64,000 nt of DNA from JAAZKI01 sp012799905 (GTDB lineage Bacteria; Verrucomicrobiota; Lentisphaeria; Oligosphaerales; Oligosphaeraceae). This document shows, in pieces, positions 44,421-54,346 of this stretch; position 1 is the stretch's first letter; every line of letters begins with the position of its first letter. The notes beneath the pieces were generated by a model, which made no database searches, was not told the DNA's origin, and worked only from the letters and a program-made list of their open reading frames with translations. The position numbers and the translations under genes are program-made. The stretch is from assembly GCA_050949415.1 (NCBI GenBank), contig JBMNFR010000011.1:62001-126000 (forward strand). The letters run 5' to 3'.

Positions 44421-45743
44421 ATGACTATGAAGACGATTATTGAGCCTTCACGTACGCTTCCTGTTGTTGCTGAGCCTGAGGTGCTGGTGGCTGGGGCTGG
44501 CCCGGCCGGCATCGGCGCGGCCTTGGCAGCGGCTCGGGCAGGTGCGAAGACGATGCTGCTGGAAAAGACGAACGCGATTGGCGGCATGGCGACCAGCGGG
44601 ATGATGTCCCATTGGTCTGGTGCACGGCAAACGCCGTTGATGATTGAAGTCGTCGAGCGCATGCGCCAGAGCAAGTCCCTGCCCCTGGAGTTCAATCCGC
44701 TGCCCGAGAGCGATGGCAAGTGGTGCATCAGCCATGAATGTCAGAAGACTACGCTCGGCCAGATGATGCGTGAAGCCGGCGTGACCGTCCAGTTGCATAC
44801 GACGGTCGCGGATGTTATTATGGACGGCAATCGTCTCCAGGGCGTTATCACGGAAAGCAAGTCTGGGCGCGAAGCTATTCTGGCGCAGGTCACCATTGAC
44901 GCCACCGGTGACGGCGATGTGGCGGCCCGCGCTGGCGCCGAGTACATCTTAGGCCGCGAAGGTGACAACGCCTGCCAGCCGGTGACCTTGATGTTCCGCA
45001 TCGGTGGCGTCGACTACTCCCGCGCTGTCTTTCCGGGCAGCTTTGAATCGTACATGGACATCCCCAAGGGCGAAATCCAGTCTTTGGGCAAGCAGCATTT
45101 GCCGCATCCGGCCGGCCATGTGCTGCTTTACCGTACGCGCCTGCCAGGCGAAGTCTGCGTCAATATGACTAATGTCACCCATATCGACGGCACAGACGTG
45201 CGCCAGCTCACTAAGGCCGAATTCATCTGTCGCGAGCAGATGGACGCCATTGTCGAGTTCCTGCGGGAGTTTGTTCCCGGCTATGAGCGGTGCTACTTAG
45301 TCGCTGCGGCGGACAATGTCGGCGTCCGCGAAACGCGCCATTTCAAGGGCGTTACGACCATCACCCCCGAGGACATTGTCGAAGCGAGGGTCTTCCCGGA
45401 TTGGATCGCAACCAAGAATTATTTTAACTTTGACATCCATTCCGTGGTCGGGCCGGGGCTGGACAAGAATGGCGCCCAGCGCGAATTCAGGGCCAAGGGC
45501 AGCTACACTATTCCGTACGGAGCTTGTGTGCCGGAAAAAATCGATGGTCTGCTGCTGTCTGGGCGCAACATTTCCGGCACGCACAAGGCGCATTCGAATT
45601 TTCGGGTCATGGGCATTTGTCTCGGCATTGGCCAGGGTGTTGGGATTGCTGCTGCCACTGCTGTCCGCCAGGGCGTGTTGCCTCGGGATGTCGATATAGC
45701 GGAGGTGCAGCGGCAGCTGCAAGCCGTCGGCGTGACGCCATAG
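44421..45743 (+). CDS. FAD-dependent oxidoreductase
   Basis: About 440 aa from the ATG at 44421 (AAGGA 7 nt upstream). The dinucleotide-binding motif EVLVAGAGPAGIGAALAAAR is followed by LLEKTNAIGGMATSGM and, near the C-terminus, LLLSGRNISGTHKAHSNFRVMG, which is the typical FAD_oxidored (PF12831-like) pattern. Relatives are widespread in polysaccharide-degrading PVC bacteria; the substrate is unknown. It starts 31 bp after the restriction-modification gene. Confidence 0.88.
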   Translation: MTMKTIIEPSRTLPVVAEPEVLVAGAGPAGIGAALAAARAGAKTMLLEKTNAIGGMATSGMMSHWSGARQTPLMIEVVERMRQSKSLPLEFNPLPESDGKWCISHECQKTTLGQMMREAGVTVQLHTTVADVIMDGNRLQGVITESKSGREAILAQVTIDATGDGDVAARAGAEYILGREGDNACQPVTLMFRIGGVDYSRAVFPGSFESYMDIPKGEIQSLGKQHLPHPAGHVLLYRTRLPGEVCVNMTNVTHIDGTDVRQLTKAEFICREQMDAIVEFLREFVPGYERCYLVAAADNVGVRETRHFKGVTTITPEDIVEARVFPDWIATKNYFNFDIHSVVGPGLDKNGAQREFRAKGSYTIPYGACVPEKIDGLLLSGRNISGTHKAHSNFRVMGICLGIGQGVGIAAATAVRQGVLPRDVDIAEVQRQLQAVGVTP

Positions 45744-45818
45744 GCCTGCTGGCTTCGCCCCTGGAGCGATGCACGCCACCGCCATCTTTGCTGGTCAGTC
45801 TCTTTTCATTGAACTGCT

Positions 45819-46178
45819 TTAGCGATCCGCATCGGTTTCGATTTTGAGAATGTCTGCGTTGGAGAGGAAAATTCGCCGCTTGTTTGCTGTGATGAACTCA
45901 AAATAGATGATTTGGACGAAGGCAAACTCACCGTCTCCGAAGAGGTGGGTGAACTGGTATTCGCAGTCTTGGAGTTGTTCGCCATTTTTCAGTGTGACGG
46001 TGGCCTTTTTGCCTTTCAGATTCGGGAAGCTGAATTCCGGCCTGGCGGTACGCTTGTCAAACTTCTCTGGATGGAGCCGTTTTTCCAGGATTCTCCAGAA
46101 AGTGAAGAATACTTTGACGATGATAATCGCGCCAATGAAAGCGCTGATGACCAGCAGGAATTGAAGGGTGAGGTCCAT
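45819..46178 (-). CDS. Hypothetical protein with one membrane anchor
   Basis: About 119 aa from the ATG at 46178 (AAGGAGA upstream at 10 nt spacing). One N-terminal membrane helix (5-27, FLLVISAFIGAIIIVKVFF) is followed by a basic stretch and a small beta domain (KKATVTLKNGEQLQDCEYQ to RRIFLSNADILKIE), whose spacing suggests a small barrel (SH3- or NfeD-like). No family recognised. It stands alone between two plus-strand genes. Confidence 0.65.
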   Translation of the reverse strand: MDLTLQFLLVISAFIGAIIIVKVFFTFWRILEKRLHPEKFDKRTARPEFSFPNLKGKKATVTLKNGEQLQDCEYQFTHLFGDGEFAFVQIIYFEFITANKRRIFLSNADILKIETDADR

Positions 46179-46410
46179 TATGACTTGCTCTCCTTGGGCA
46201 ATGCTATGAATCCAGGCGTTGATTGACTGGCGTTCGGCCACGCAAACGCATGCGCCGAGTTTGCAAAGGCCGTGTGTACCGGGTATAGTTTTCATATCTG
46301 CTTGCGCTCGGCCACGTTGAGCCGGCATAAGGGCGCATCATTAATTATAGCACCGAATCGAATTGTCGTCATCGCGCATTGGTTGAAGTCAGGGAGTGAA
46401 AAAGACCATT

Positions 46411-48447
46411 ATGTCAGAAAAGCAGCGGTCGTTTGCCGGGAAATGGATCACATCAGAGCGGTTTTGCGATTTGTCACCGGTGAACGTCTTTCACCGGCAG
46501 CTGGATGTCCAGTCCCGGCCTGTGCTGGTTCCTTCGCTTCAGAATCGGCATGTCCTTTTCCGCCGGCAGTTTGAGCTCCCAGCCGCTGCCCGCACTGAAA
46601 TCTTCATCACGGCGGATGATTACTACAAACTGTACATCAACGGCGTGTTTGTCAATCAGGGGCCGACCCCGTCCTATTCGTTCCACTATTGGTACAATCG
46701 CATTGATATTTCCGCTTACGTGCGCCCAGGCCGCAACACCATCGCTGTGCACACCTACTACCAGGGTCTGATCAATCGCGTCTGGGTCAGCGGGGACAGC
46801 CAGCATGGCCTGCTGCTTGACGTGGTGGTGGATGGACAGGTGGTCTTGGGTTCAGACGAGACTTTCCGGCAGCATGAGCACACCGGCTTCCTGGATGCCG
46901 GCAAAGCCGGATACAGCACCCAGTTCCTGGAGCGCTATGACGCCAATGCCCCTGAAGTCGGATTCGAACAGCCCGACTTTGATGATTCGTCCTGGCAGCC
47001 GGCCTGCATCCGGAAGCACGCGCCGTACAGCGTCTTTGAACAGCCCTCCAGCCAGCTTGAGTTCGAGGATATCGCGCCAGTTGCCATGACTCGATATGGA
47101 AATGCGTACCGCATTGACTTCGGCGGCATTTACGTCGGCAGCCTAAAGCTGCGCGCCTGCGGCAGGCAGGGTGACGAGATGGTGATGCGCTTCGGACAGG
47201 AGCTGAATGAAGACGGCAGCGCCCGCCATCAGCTTCGCGCCAATTGCGTGTATGAGGAGTATATGATCTTGTCCGGCGGCTGGGACACGTTGAGCCAATT
47301 TGACTATAAGTCGTTCCGGTATGTTGACTTGGAGCTTCCTGACGGGGCTGAGTTGGACGAAGCGTCTGTCGCCCTGGCAGCGCGGTACTATCCGTTTACG
47401 CTGCGGGCTGCGTGCCGCTTCCAGGACGAAGCCTCGCAAGCCGTCTGGAAACTGTGTGTTGACACCTTGCGTTACGGCGTCCAGGAGGTCATCCAGGACT
47501 GCATGGAACGCGAAAAAGGCTATTATCTCGGAGACGGCTGCTACAGCCTGCTCACCTTCTGCCTGCTCAATCAGGACTTTAGCCTGTGCGAGAAATTCTT
47601 TGACGACTTTTTGCGGACGTCGTTTATCAATCGCGGCCTGATGACCTGCTCTGGCTGCTCCATGATGCAGGAAATCGCCGAGTACCCGCTCATCATGATG
47701 GTGCTGCTGCTGGCCTACAGCTCGCAGACCGGCAACCTGGAGTTCATCCGTCAGCGCTTTGACGCTTTTGCCGATATCCTTGACTTCTACCGAGAAGAGT
47801 ACGCAGAAAGCGATGGACTGCTGAGCCATCTTGACAAGTGGTGTGTGGTAGAATGGCCGAAGAATATGCGTGACGGCTATGACGTTGACTTGACCGAGGG
47901 CAAAGTCTGCCGTACCAAGCACAATGTCATCAACGCCTACTATGTCGGCGCGATCAAGTGTCTGAACAAGATTGCCCGGCAGCTCGGCCTGGCACCCTAC
48001 GGCGACGCTGAGGCGTTGCAGAAAGCGTTTGTCGAGGCGTTTTACTTGCCTGGTGCGTGCGCCTTTCGTGACAGCGTCGAGTCCGACCATATCAGCATGC
48101 CTGGCAACGTGATCGCGTACTTCTTTGACTTATTCCCGGACCCGGCGGCCGGCAAGCAGACTGTCCTCAGCATGGTGCGTGAAAAACGGCTGACGCAGAG
48201 CATGTTCTTCGTCACCTTCCCGCTGTTCTGCGGCCTGATTCGAGACGGCGAGGATGAATTAGTGCATGACTTGCTGACCGACCCAGACGCCTGGCTGAAT
48301 ATGCTGGCAGAAGACGCGACCAGAACCTTCGAGGGCTGGAGCCGCGACCTGAAATGGAACACCTCGCTCTTCCACCTGACCTTGTCATACGGCGCTGCTT
48401 TTATGGTTGACTGGGATATCGCTGAAGCCTTCGACTTCAGGACGTGA
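46411..48447 (+). CDS. GH78-like alpha-L-rhamnosidase
   Basis: About 678 aa; the ATG at 46411 is preferred, with an in-frame GTG at 46398-3 (46396) possible. The N-terminal beta-sandwich (40-170) has the family's ITADDYYKLYINGVFV and YNRIDISAYVRPGRNTIAV. The catalytic (alpha/alpha)6 domain has DCMEREKGYYLGDGCYSL, corresponding to the D-C-P-x-R-E-R...G-D block with the acid residues, and a C-terminal NTSLFHLTLSYGAAF. It has no signal peptide, so the enzyme probably acts on imported rhamnosides. Monocistronic. Confidence 0.87.
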   Translation: MSEKQRSFAGKWITSERFCDLSPVNVFHRQLDVQSRPVLVPSLQNRHVLFRRQFELPAAARTEIFITADDYYKLYINGVFVNQGPTPSYSFHYWYNRIDISAYVRPGRNTIAVHTYYQGLINRVWVSGDSQHGLLLDVVVDGQVVLGSDETFRQHEHTGFLDAGKAGYSTQFLERYDANAPEVGFEQPDFDDSSWQPACIRKHAPYSVFEQPSSQLEFEDIAPVAMTRYGNAYRIDFGGIYVGSLKLRACGRQGDEMVMRFGQELNEDGSARHQLRANCVYEEYMILSGGWDTLSQFDYKSFRYVDLELPDGAELDEASVALAARYYPFTLRAACRFQDEASQAVWKLCVDTLRYGVQEVIQDCMEREKGYYLGDGCYSLLTFCLLNQDFSLCEKFFDDFLRTSFINRGLMTCSGCSMMQEIAEYPLIMMVLLLAYSSQTGNLEFIRQRFDAFADILDFYREEYAESDGLLSHLDKWCVVEWPKNMRDGYDVDLTEGKVCRTKHNVINAYYVGAIKCLNKIARQLGLAPYGDAEALQKAFVEAFYLPGACAFRDSVESDHISMPGNVIAYFFDLFPDPAAGKQTVLSMVREKRLTQSMFFVTFPLFCGLIRDGEDELVHDLLTDPDAWLNMLAEDATRTFEGWSRDLKWNTSLFHLTLSYGAAFMVDWDIAEAFDFRT

Positions 48448-48540
48448 CAACCGCTGCCGTGCAATTTGGTCAAGAAGTTGCCGCCTGTTGATTTGCCTTG
48501 CGTGGTTTCTCGGTTTAAGCTATCTATCATTCATCCAAAA

Positions 48541-48580
48541 AAGCAAAAAAGCCGCAGTGGAATCAATTGGTTCCACTGCG
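48541..48580 (-). terminator. Rho-independent terminator of tRNA-Gly
   Basis: Perfect 10-bp arms CGCAGTGGAA (48553-48562) and TTCCACTGCG (48571-48580) with an 8-nt loop. On the minus strand the hairpin is followed by GCTTTTTTGC and more T residues. It lies 16 bp past the tRNA CCA end. Confidence 0.88.
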
Positions 48581-48596
48581 ACTTTTGTAGTTAGTA

Positions 48597-48670
48597 TGGA
48601 GCGGGTGATGGGAATCGAACCCACATCGTCGGCTTGGAAGGCCGAAGCATTACCACTATGCTACACCCGC
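48597..48670 (-). tRNA. tRNA-Gly (anticodon TCC)
   Basis: The minus-strand sequence folds as a full cloverleaf: acceptor GCGGGTG/CACCCGC, D arm with AGTGGTA, anticodon stem TCGGC/GCCGA with loop CTTCCAA (TCC at 34-36), and T arm GTGGG-TTCGAAT-CCCAT. The discriminator T and an encoded CCA (48597-48599) follow. Confidence 0.97.
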
Positions 48671-48717
48671 GTGATGACAAAGATATACTGTAGTCCTTTA
48701 TCAAGAAGTTGCAACAT

Positions 48718-49572
48718 ATGAACGTTCAAAAAAAAGCGACTTTGTCGCTTGGCGCCTGGCGTTTGACTGAACAGACCGGCTCTGGTTTTCCAGCTGAAAC
48801 GCGCCGCTTGGACTACCAGAGTCCGGCGGATGGCATTGACGACTGGGCCTTGCTGAAAATGCCGGCGCCCGAGGTGTCGACCTGGTTGGTTTGCATTCAT
48901 GGCCACGGCTCCCGCGGCAACCAGCTCTATATCCGTCCCGATTTGCAAAAACTCTGGCTGCCGAGGTATCTTGAGCGCGGTTATGGTATTCTGACCCCGA
49001 ACCTGCGCGGCAACGCCTGGATGGGGCCGGCCGCCGTCACTGATATGGACGCTCTGCTTCATTTCCTGCGCACCCAATGCCAGGCCAAGAAGTTCCTGTT
49101 TGAATCAGGCTCCATGGGCGCGACGAGCAACTTGATCTATGCCGGCCTGCGGCCAGAGAATGTCGCCGGCGTGTCAGCGCGCGGAGCTGTGATTGACTTG
49201 ACTGCCTATCACGCATATTGCCGCAGTCAGGCCGGAGTCGGGCTTTTGCAGGAGATCGCCGACAGCCTGGAAGCGCACTACGGCGGCACGCCAGCGCAGC
49301 AGCCAGCGGTCTATCAGGCTCATTCGCCGATCAACCACGCTGACAAAATGCAGAATATGCCGATTTTTCTGGCGCACGGCACTGCTGACCCGATTATGCC
49401 GGTCAGCCAGACCCGCACTTTTGCCGCGGCGCTGGCGACAAACCCCCGTTTTGTCTATGTCGAAATTCCCGGCGGCGGGCATGATTCGCCGCTGAGCCTC
49501 GGTTATCTGCCAGCTGCGAGCGACCCGACAGCAGCAGTCTTTCAATCGTTGAATTGGATTGACCAGGAATAA
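48718..49572 (+). CDS. Alpha/beta hydrolase (dipeptidyl-peptidase/esterase type)
   Basis: About 284 aa from the ATG at 48718. The oxyanion region WLVCIHGHGSRGNQL, the nucleophile elbow with Ser132 (ESGSMGATSN), the acid in HGTADPIMPVSQT and the catalytic His in IPGGGHDSPL form a complete triad. There is no signal peptide. It could be a carbohydrate esterase or a peptidase S9-like enzyme. It is followed 60 bp later by a large SGNH protein on the same strand, so both may act on acylated glycans. Confidence 0.85.
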   Translation: MNVQKKATLSLGAWRLTEQTGSGFPAETRRLDYQSPADGIDDWALLKMPAPEVSTWLVCIHGHGSRGNQLYIRPDLQKLWLPRYLERGYGILTPNLRGNAWMGPAAVTDMDALLHFLRTQCQAKKFLFESGSMGATSNLIYAGLRPENVAGVSARGAVIDLTAYHAYCRSQAGVGLLQEIADSLEAHYGGTPAQQPAVYQAHSPINHADKMQNMPIFLAHGTADPIMPVSQTRTFAAALATNPRFVYVEIPGGGHDSPLSLGYLPAASDPTAAVFQSLNWIDQE

Positions 49573-49634
49573 TTCCGCATTGATATTGCAACCTATGTTG
49601 GCCAGAAGGCCATCCGCGAAAGGAGCTGTGTGAC

Positions 49635-52118
49635 ATGATGAATGTTGTGAGGCAGCTGTGCTGCGTCTGCGCCCTGTCAGCGCCGTTGGCGTTTGCCGGT
49701 AACAATCTTTTGCAGAATCCAGGCTTTGAATTTCACTCCTTTATCAATCATCGCGAGGGCAAGGCTGTCAGCCATACAGGCAACACCGTGGCTTTCTGGC
49801 GGCATGGCGACTATGGCGACGTCACCGTGATCCGCGAATCCCATGCCAGCACCGCGAAAAGACCGCCGTACTCTGTTCACAACTTGGTCTCCATCCGCCC
49901 CGGGAAAAAAATCTGGCAGTTCATCCCGCTGCCCTCCGTCGGCTTGGCGCATGGGGACGCGGTTGAGCTGGCGGTCGGCGGCTGGCAATCAGCGGCCGAC
50001 GCCCTGCAAGTCTCCGTCGTTCTGCTGAAACTCGACAGCGAGGACGGCACCTGGAAGCCGTCTGACTTTGGCTATGCTGATACGCGTGAATTTCCCCGGC
50101 ACGCCCGCGGCGAATTCGTCGCCGCTTGTCGGCATGACCAGACCGCAGCCGAGGTCGGTGCCGTTGAACTCCATTTGCGAGACATAGTCGTGGAAGGGCG
50201 TTTCCACCAGGACAACGTGTCGCGCAGCGAAGACATGAACACCATTGCGCTCCAGGTCGAGATTGCCAACGTCAGCGCCGACGCCGAGGTGCTGGCCTGG
50301 GCGCCGTGCCTGGCCCGGGCCGGTCAGGGGCCGGAGCGGATTACTGGCGTCGTCCCCTCGCTGCGCCCCATGAATCCGGTCTTCCGGCATTTGCCGCGTA
50401 CCATCCAGAAACTGTGGAAAGGCGAGGCGATTCACATTGTTCTCATGGGCAGCAGCATTGACCGCGGCAGCGCCAATCCGCCCATGTATTTGTATGACGA
50501 GGACCCGCAGTCACCGACTTTCAAGCAGCCCTTGTCTGAACGACTGTTCGAGGCTGACAAGGTCGGGCGGCCGGATTTGGCCGGCTACTACGGCTGGTGG
50601 CAGCACTACTTCTCCTACGCTGGCCGACTGCGCCTGGAATTGATGCGGCGGTTTAACTTGCCCGTCGAAAAAATCTGTCTCAATTTCATGGCTTGTGACG
50701 GCTCGTGCATCGGCGAAGCCACCTCTGGTCTGGCTGAATACTGTTCGCTGAGCATTCCGCCCAGCCCGGGTGAAAACGGCTACCAGCAAGGCGGCGATTG
50801 GAAAACGCTGCACCCAGAGCTGTTCTCACGACCCGGCGGCCACGGCCCTGACCTGGTGATCTATGGCTCCGGAGCTAATGAAAAAACCGACACGCCGGAC
50901 GAAATTGCGCCCCTGGAGGCATCCATACGCTGGATTCAGCGCCATTATCCACAGACGGAATTCTTGTTCTGCATGTTCCAGAATAGAGGCGGCTACACGC
51001 CGAATCCAGGCGATTTGCAGGCGTTGGCCCTGCGCTACCAGATTCCATTCATGGATTACGGCAAGCTGGGCGATGATGTGACGCGCTGGTGCAACCGCTA
51101 CTCCCTCGTGCCGAGTGACGGCCATCCGCAGGCTGCTGCCCACGACCTGTGGTTCCACGTTCTGTCACAGGCTTTTGAATGTTGGGACCCGACCCCGTCC
51201 GGCGTGGTTCAGCTGCGCCTGCCGGAGCGCATTCATCCTAACACCATTGGCTGGGAAGGCGAAATCAGAACCTACCACGGCGATTCACCACGTCTCAATG
51301 GCAATATGGCTGTTCTGGAAGACACTGCCTTGAACTGTTGGGCCAGCTGCGTTGGCAAGACCTTGAAGGCATTTGTCAACGGCGAAACAGCCGTCGGCTC
51401 AGTCCGTACTGGCGTGAGCAGTCGCAATATCCGCAATTCGACTTTCCGCTGGGGTCGGGGCCGGCTCGGCGACCGGCAGATTCTGGAGCTGGTCGGCGAG
51501 GAAGCCAAGCTCACTGCTATCGACCTCAAGGTAGTGAACGGCCGGCGGTTTTATCCATCCAGCCATCCTGCCCTAGAGCATGCCGGCCTGGCCAAGGAAG
51601 AATGGTCGTCAGCCTGGGGAGCGCCATATGGCGAGGACGTGCTGGTCGTGCCGGTGGGGCAGACAGTTGAGCTGACCGCTGCCGCCACTGACTTTTCCAT
51701 CGCTTATGTGGACCATGCCGAAGGCGGGACTTTGACCGTGCTGGTTGACGGCCAGGAACAGCTGCGGATTGCGACCAACGTACCCTTCGCCGACCAGGCC
51801 GGCAATCAACATTTCATGGAAAACCGCCAGGGAATCCGCGGCCTGCCGTTTGGATTGCATACGGTTCGGCTCGCCGCCGAGGGCAATCCAGTGCGTTTGC
51901 TGGGCATTTATACGTACGACACCAGGGCTAACTTGCAGCAGGAGCGTCGGGTGGCTGGCCTGGCCGCCGCAGGTGAGACCATTGTGTTTGAGCCGCCTTT
52001 CCGGGCTCGCCCAGTCATTTTGTGTTCTGATGGCTTGCAGGCGCCCCCCGCCAATATCCGTCCTGAAAGCGTGACTTTTGCAGGACAGGCAGGGAGTTTC
52101 CTGGCTATCGGTGAATAA
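49635..52118 (+). CDS. Large secreted SGNH-hydrolase-like protein
   Basis: 827 aa with a signal peptide (1-22, ending LAFAGN). An N-terminal lectin-like beta-sandwich (NLLQNPGFEF, residues 24-230) resembles that of the two 508-aa SGNH proteins. The SGNH domain (about 265-520) has the Ser block LMGSSIDRGSA, the Asn/Gly blocks NFMACDGSC and YGSGANEK, and the Asp/His block PSDGHPQAAAHDLW. C-terminal beta domains follow (530-827). AAAGGAG precedes the ATG. It is a third member of the secreted esterase set in this window, divergent in sequence. Confidence 0.85.
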   Translation: MMNVVRQLCCVCALSAPLAFAGNNLLQNPGFEFHSFINHREGKAVSHTGNTVAFWRHGDYGDVTVIRESHASTAKRPPYSVHNLVSIRPGKKIWQFIPLPSVGLAHGDAVELAVGGWQSAADALQVSVVLLKLDSEDGTWKPSDFGYADTREFPRHARGEFVAACRHDQTAAEVGAVELHLRDIVVEGRFHQDNVSRSEDMNTIALQVEIANVSADAEVLAWAPCLARAGQGPERITGVVPSLRPMNPVFRHLPRTIQKLWKGEAIHIVLMGSSIDRGSANPPMYLYDEDPQSPTFKQPLSERLFEADKVGRPDLAGYYGWWQHYFSYAGRLRLELMRRFNLPVEKICLNFMACDGSCIGEATSGLAEYCSLSIPPSPGENGYQQGGDWKTLHPELFSRPGGHGPDLVIYGSGANEKTDTPDEIAPLEASIRWIQRHYPQTEFLFCMFQNRGGYTPNPGDLQALALRYQIPFMDYGKLGDDVTRWCNRYSLVPSDGHPQAAAHDLWFHVLSQAFECWDPTPSGVVQLRLPERIHPNTIGWEGEIRTYHGDSPRLNGNMAVLEDTALNCWASCVGKTLKAFVNGETAVGSVRTGVSSRNIRNSTFRWGRGRLGDRQILELVGEEAKLTAIDLKVVNGRRFYPSSHPALEHAGLAKEEWSSAWGAPYGEDVLVVPVGQTVELTAAATDFSIAYVDHAEGGTLTVLVDGQEQLRIATNVPFADQAGNQHFMENRQGIRGLPFGLHTVRLAAEGNPVRLLGIYTYDTRANLQQERRVAGLAAAGETIVFEPPFRARPVILCSDGLQAPPANIRPESVTFAGQAGSFLAIGE

Positions 52119-52156
52119 CTAACCGCTGTGACATCAAGAAGATTAAGAAGTTGACG

Positions 52157-53284
52157 ATGGACAAGGGCGCCGGCAAACAATGGTTTATCCGCCAGGCCGT
52201 AGAAGACTTGCGTTGGGAATGGCGGGGCATCATCCACCAACGCCTGACTGAGCGCGAACAATCCCTCGTTTCTGAGCCGATGTTCGTAGTCCACGCGGAC
52301 ATGACGCAGTGGGGGCGCTGGCGCGGCGGCGCCCTCCGCCAACTGGAATTGCATGAACGACTGCTGCTTGAACATCCGTGGTATGCCGTCGTTGACGTGC
52401 TCCGCCATGAAATGGCCCATCAGCTCCGGGAATGTCTGTACCCGAACAGCACGGAAACGCCGCATGGGCCGCTGTTCCGCAAACTCTGCGAACGCCTGGG
52501 CGCAAATCCAGCCGCTTCCGGACATTATCCGACCATTGATCAGCAGATGCGGCCGGACGATGCCGCCGAGGACAACCCGCGTTCCGCGCTGATGACCCGC
52601 GTGCAGAAACTCCTGACCCTGGCCGAACGAGCAGAATCGCACGAGGCCGAGGCAGCCCTGGCTAAAGCCCGTTCCCTGATGGCCAAGCATGACCTTGACG
52701 AAAGCGCCCTGGAGGGCGCAGGCAATGGCTTTGTGTCCGTCTGCCTGGGCCAGGCTCGGTTGCGCCGACGGTGCGAGGATGGCGTCCTCGGAATCCTCTT
52801 GCAAGATTTCTGGGGAGTGAAGACGTTATGGGTGAGCGAGCCGTTTTGGGACGCTGATAACTCTCAGTTCCGGCGGGGCTGGAATCTTGAGATCAGCGGC
52901 CGGCTGGACCGGGTGCGGGTGGCCGCCTACGTCTACGATTATCTCTGGAGGTATATTGAACGCGGCTGGAACGCGCTGCCAAAGCAGATGCGCGGCGGCC
53001 AGCGCAAGCGGCGCGACTACGCCCTGGGCGTTATCCATGGCTTTCGAACCGTGCTGGAACGACAGGACGCCCAGGAGGATACCGCCGCAGTCATCAAAAA
53101 AGGCGATGCCGGCCTGGAGGATTACTTCGCAGCCCGGCACCCAAGCGTGCGCGCTGGTCGCCGGACTGCCCTGAAACGGAACCAGGAGCAATACGTAGCT
53201 GGCCAAGCAGCCGGGCGGAAGGTACGCATTGCGCCCGGGCTGGAGAATGGCCAAGGCCGCTCCGGGCCGCGATTGCTGAACTGA
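52157..53284 (+). CDS. SprT-like metalloprotease domain fused to DUF2786
   Basis: About 375 aa from the ATG at 52157; a TTG 6 nt upstream is in frame. The N-terminal half has a zinc protease motif VLRHEMAHQL (H84-E85...H88) with a downstream HGPLFRKLCERLG, the SprT/WSS1 third-ligand pattern. The middle DUF2786 segment is ALMTRVQKLLTLAERAESHE followed by EAALAKARSLMAKHDLDE. The C-terminal part is basic. Related proteins in bacteria and phages are uncharacterised; DNA-protein crosslink processing is a guess from the SprT fold. Confidence 0.85.
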   Translation: MDKGAGKQWFIRQAVEDLRWEWRGIIHQRLTEREQSLVSEPMFVVHADMTQWGRWRGGALRQLELHERLLLEHPWYAVVDVLRHEMAHQLRECLYPNSTETPHGPLFRKLCERLGANPAASGHYPTIDQQMRPDDAAEDNPRSALMTRVQKLLTLAERAESHEAEAALAKARSLMAKHDLDESALEGAGNGFVSVCLGQARLRRRCEDGVLGILLQDFWGVKTLWVSEPFWDADNSQFRRGWNLEISGRLDRVRVAAYVYDYLWRYIERGWNALPKQMRGGQRKRRDYALGVIHGFRTVLERQDAQEDTAAVIKKGDAGLEDYFAARHPSVRAGRRTALKRNQEQYVAGQAAGRKVRIAPGLENGQGRSGPRLLN

Positions 53285-53316
53285 GCGCACAAGGGCGGCG
53301 GAAGGCGAGGCGGGCG

Positions 53317-53940
53317 TTACGGCGTGAACCAGAGTTGGCGGACGCCGATGACGATCATCTGAGCCGCGATGGCGCTGAGAATCAGGCCGGTGATTTTGCT
53401 GAGAATGGAGATGCTGGCGCGACCGAGCATTTTTTCAATGCGTTCGGAGTAATACAGCATGGCGCCAATGGAGGCGACAGCGCCGAGCAGCGATACGACA
53501 GTGATGATTTTGCCGCTGAGCAACGGCGTTTCCAGGCCTAAAACCATGAGAGCACCCAGGGTGGCCGGGCCGGCCGTGATCGGCACCGCCAGAGGCACAA
53601 TCGCCAAGTCCATCAGATTCTCTTTCTTGAAGTCCATTTTTTGATTCTGTGGTCCATAGACCAGGGAGACGGCGACTAATAGGAGCAGGACGCCAGAGCC
53701 GGTACGGAAGGCGTCCACCGTGATGCCGAATATCTTCATGATCCAGACGCCGAAAAAAAAGATAATCAGGGTGACGCCGGCGGTGCCGAGGGCAATTCTG
53801 ACCGCGAGCCGCTGCTTGAGGTTAACGTCGGTTCCGGCCGTGATGGTTAGGAATGTGCTTAGAACAAAAAAGGGCGTCAGTAGGAAAAACAGCTTCAAGT
53901 AAAGCGCGATGGCCATGTGGAGGCCCTGTAGGATGGTCAT
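53317..53940 (-). CDS. MarC-family integral membrane protein
   Basis: About 207 aa with six membrane helices, starting at the ATG at 53940. Family blocks: LYLKLFFLLTPFFVLSTFL, IVPLAVPITAGPATLGALM and the final LSKITGLILSAIAAQMIVIG. MarC/UPF0056 proteins are probable transporters without a settled substrate. NPxG in the first block of relatives is replaced by TPFF here. It is divergent from the RicT-like gene. Confidence 0.92.
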   Translation of the reverse strand: MTILQGLHMAIALYLKLFFLLTPFFVLSTFLTITAGTDVNLKQRLAVRIALGTAGVTLIIFFFGVWIMKIFGITVDAFRTGSGVLLLLVAVSLVYGPQNQKMDFKKENLMDLAIVPLAVPITAGPATLGALMVLGLETPLLSGKIITVVSLLGAVASIGAMLYYSERIEKMLGRASISILSKITGLILSAIAAQMIVIGVRQLWFTP

Positions 53941-54346
53941 AGTCGTGTCTGTCCTGTGGGATGCGCCGAGAACGGCAAGGTGATATGAATACGGATGGCG
54001 GGTTTTCAAATGTCGGCGGTCGTTCGGTGCGTGGTCAAAGGCGGCTTTGGCAGGATATTCCAGCGCCAGGCTCAAGTCGGTCGGCAGGAGTGGATGGGAG
54101 TTGCCTGGGGAGATTGGCTGGCCGCCTGACGGAGGGTAATATACTTGATTATCGGCGGGTTGGAAAACGCCGCACGTGCAATTCGGGCAAAATGGATTAT
54201 CTTAATGAAGGTTGCGGTTGTAGCGAAAAAGGCCGCAGGAGTATTTTTGGTGTGCGGCTCTGTCCGTCCGTTCCGAGAGCGAGTTTTCTGCCGTCTTAGG
54301 ACAGGGGCCGTTTGGATATTGTCGGCATAGCAGCGAGAAGTGATTT
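53941..54346. other. Gene-free divergent gap
   Basis: 406 bp between the divergent marC and ricT-like genes. It must contain both promoters, but I cannot assign -35/-10 pairs with confidence. No repeat array or RNA gene is evident. Confidence 0.4.
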
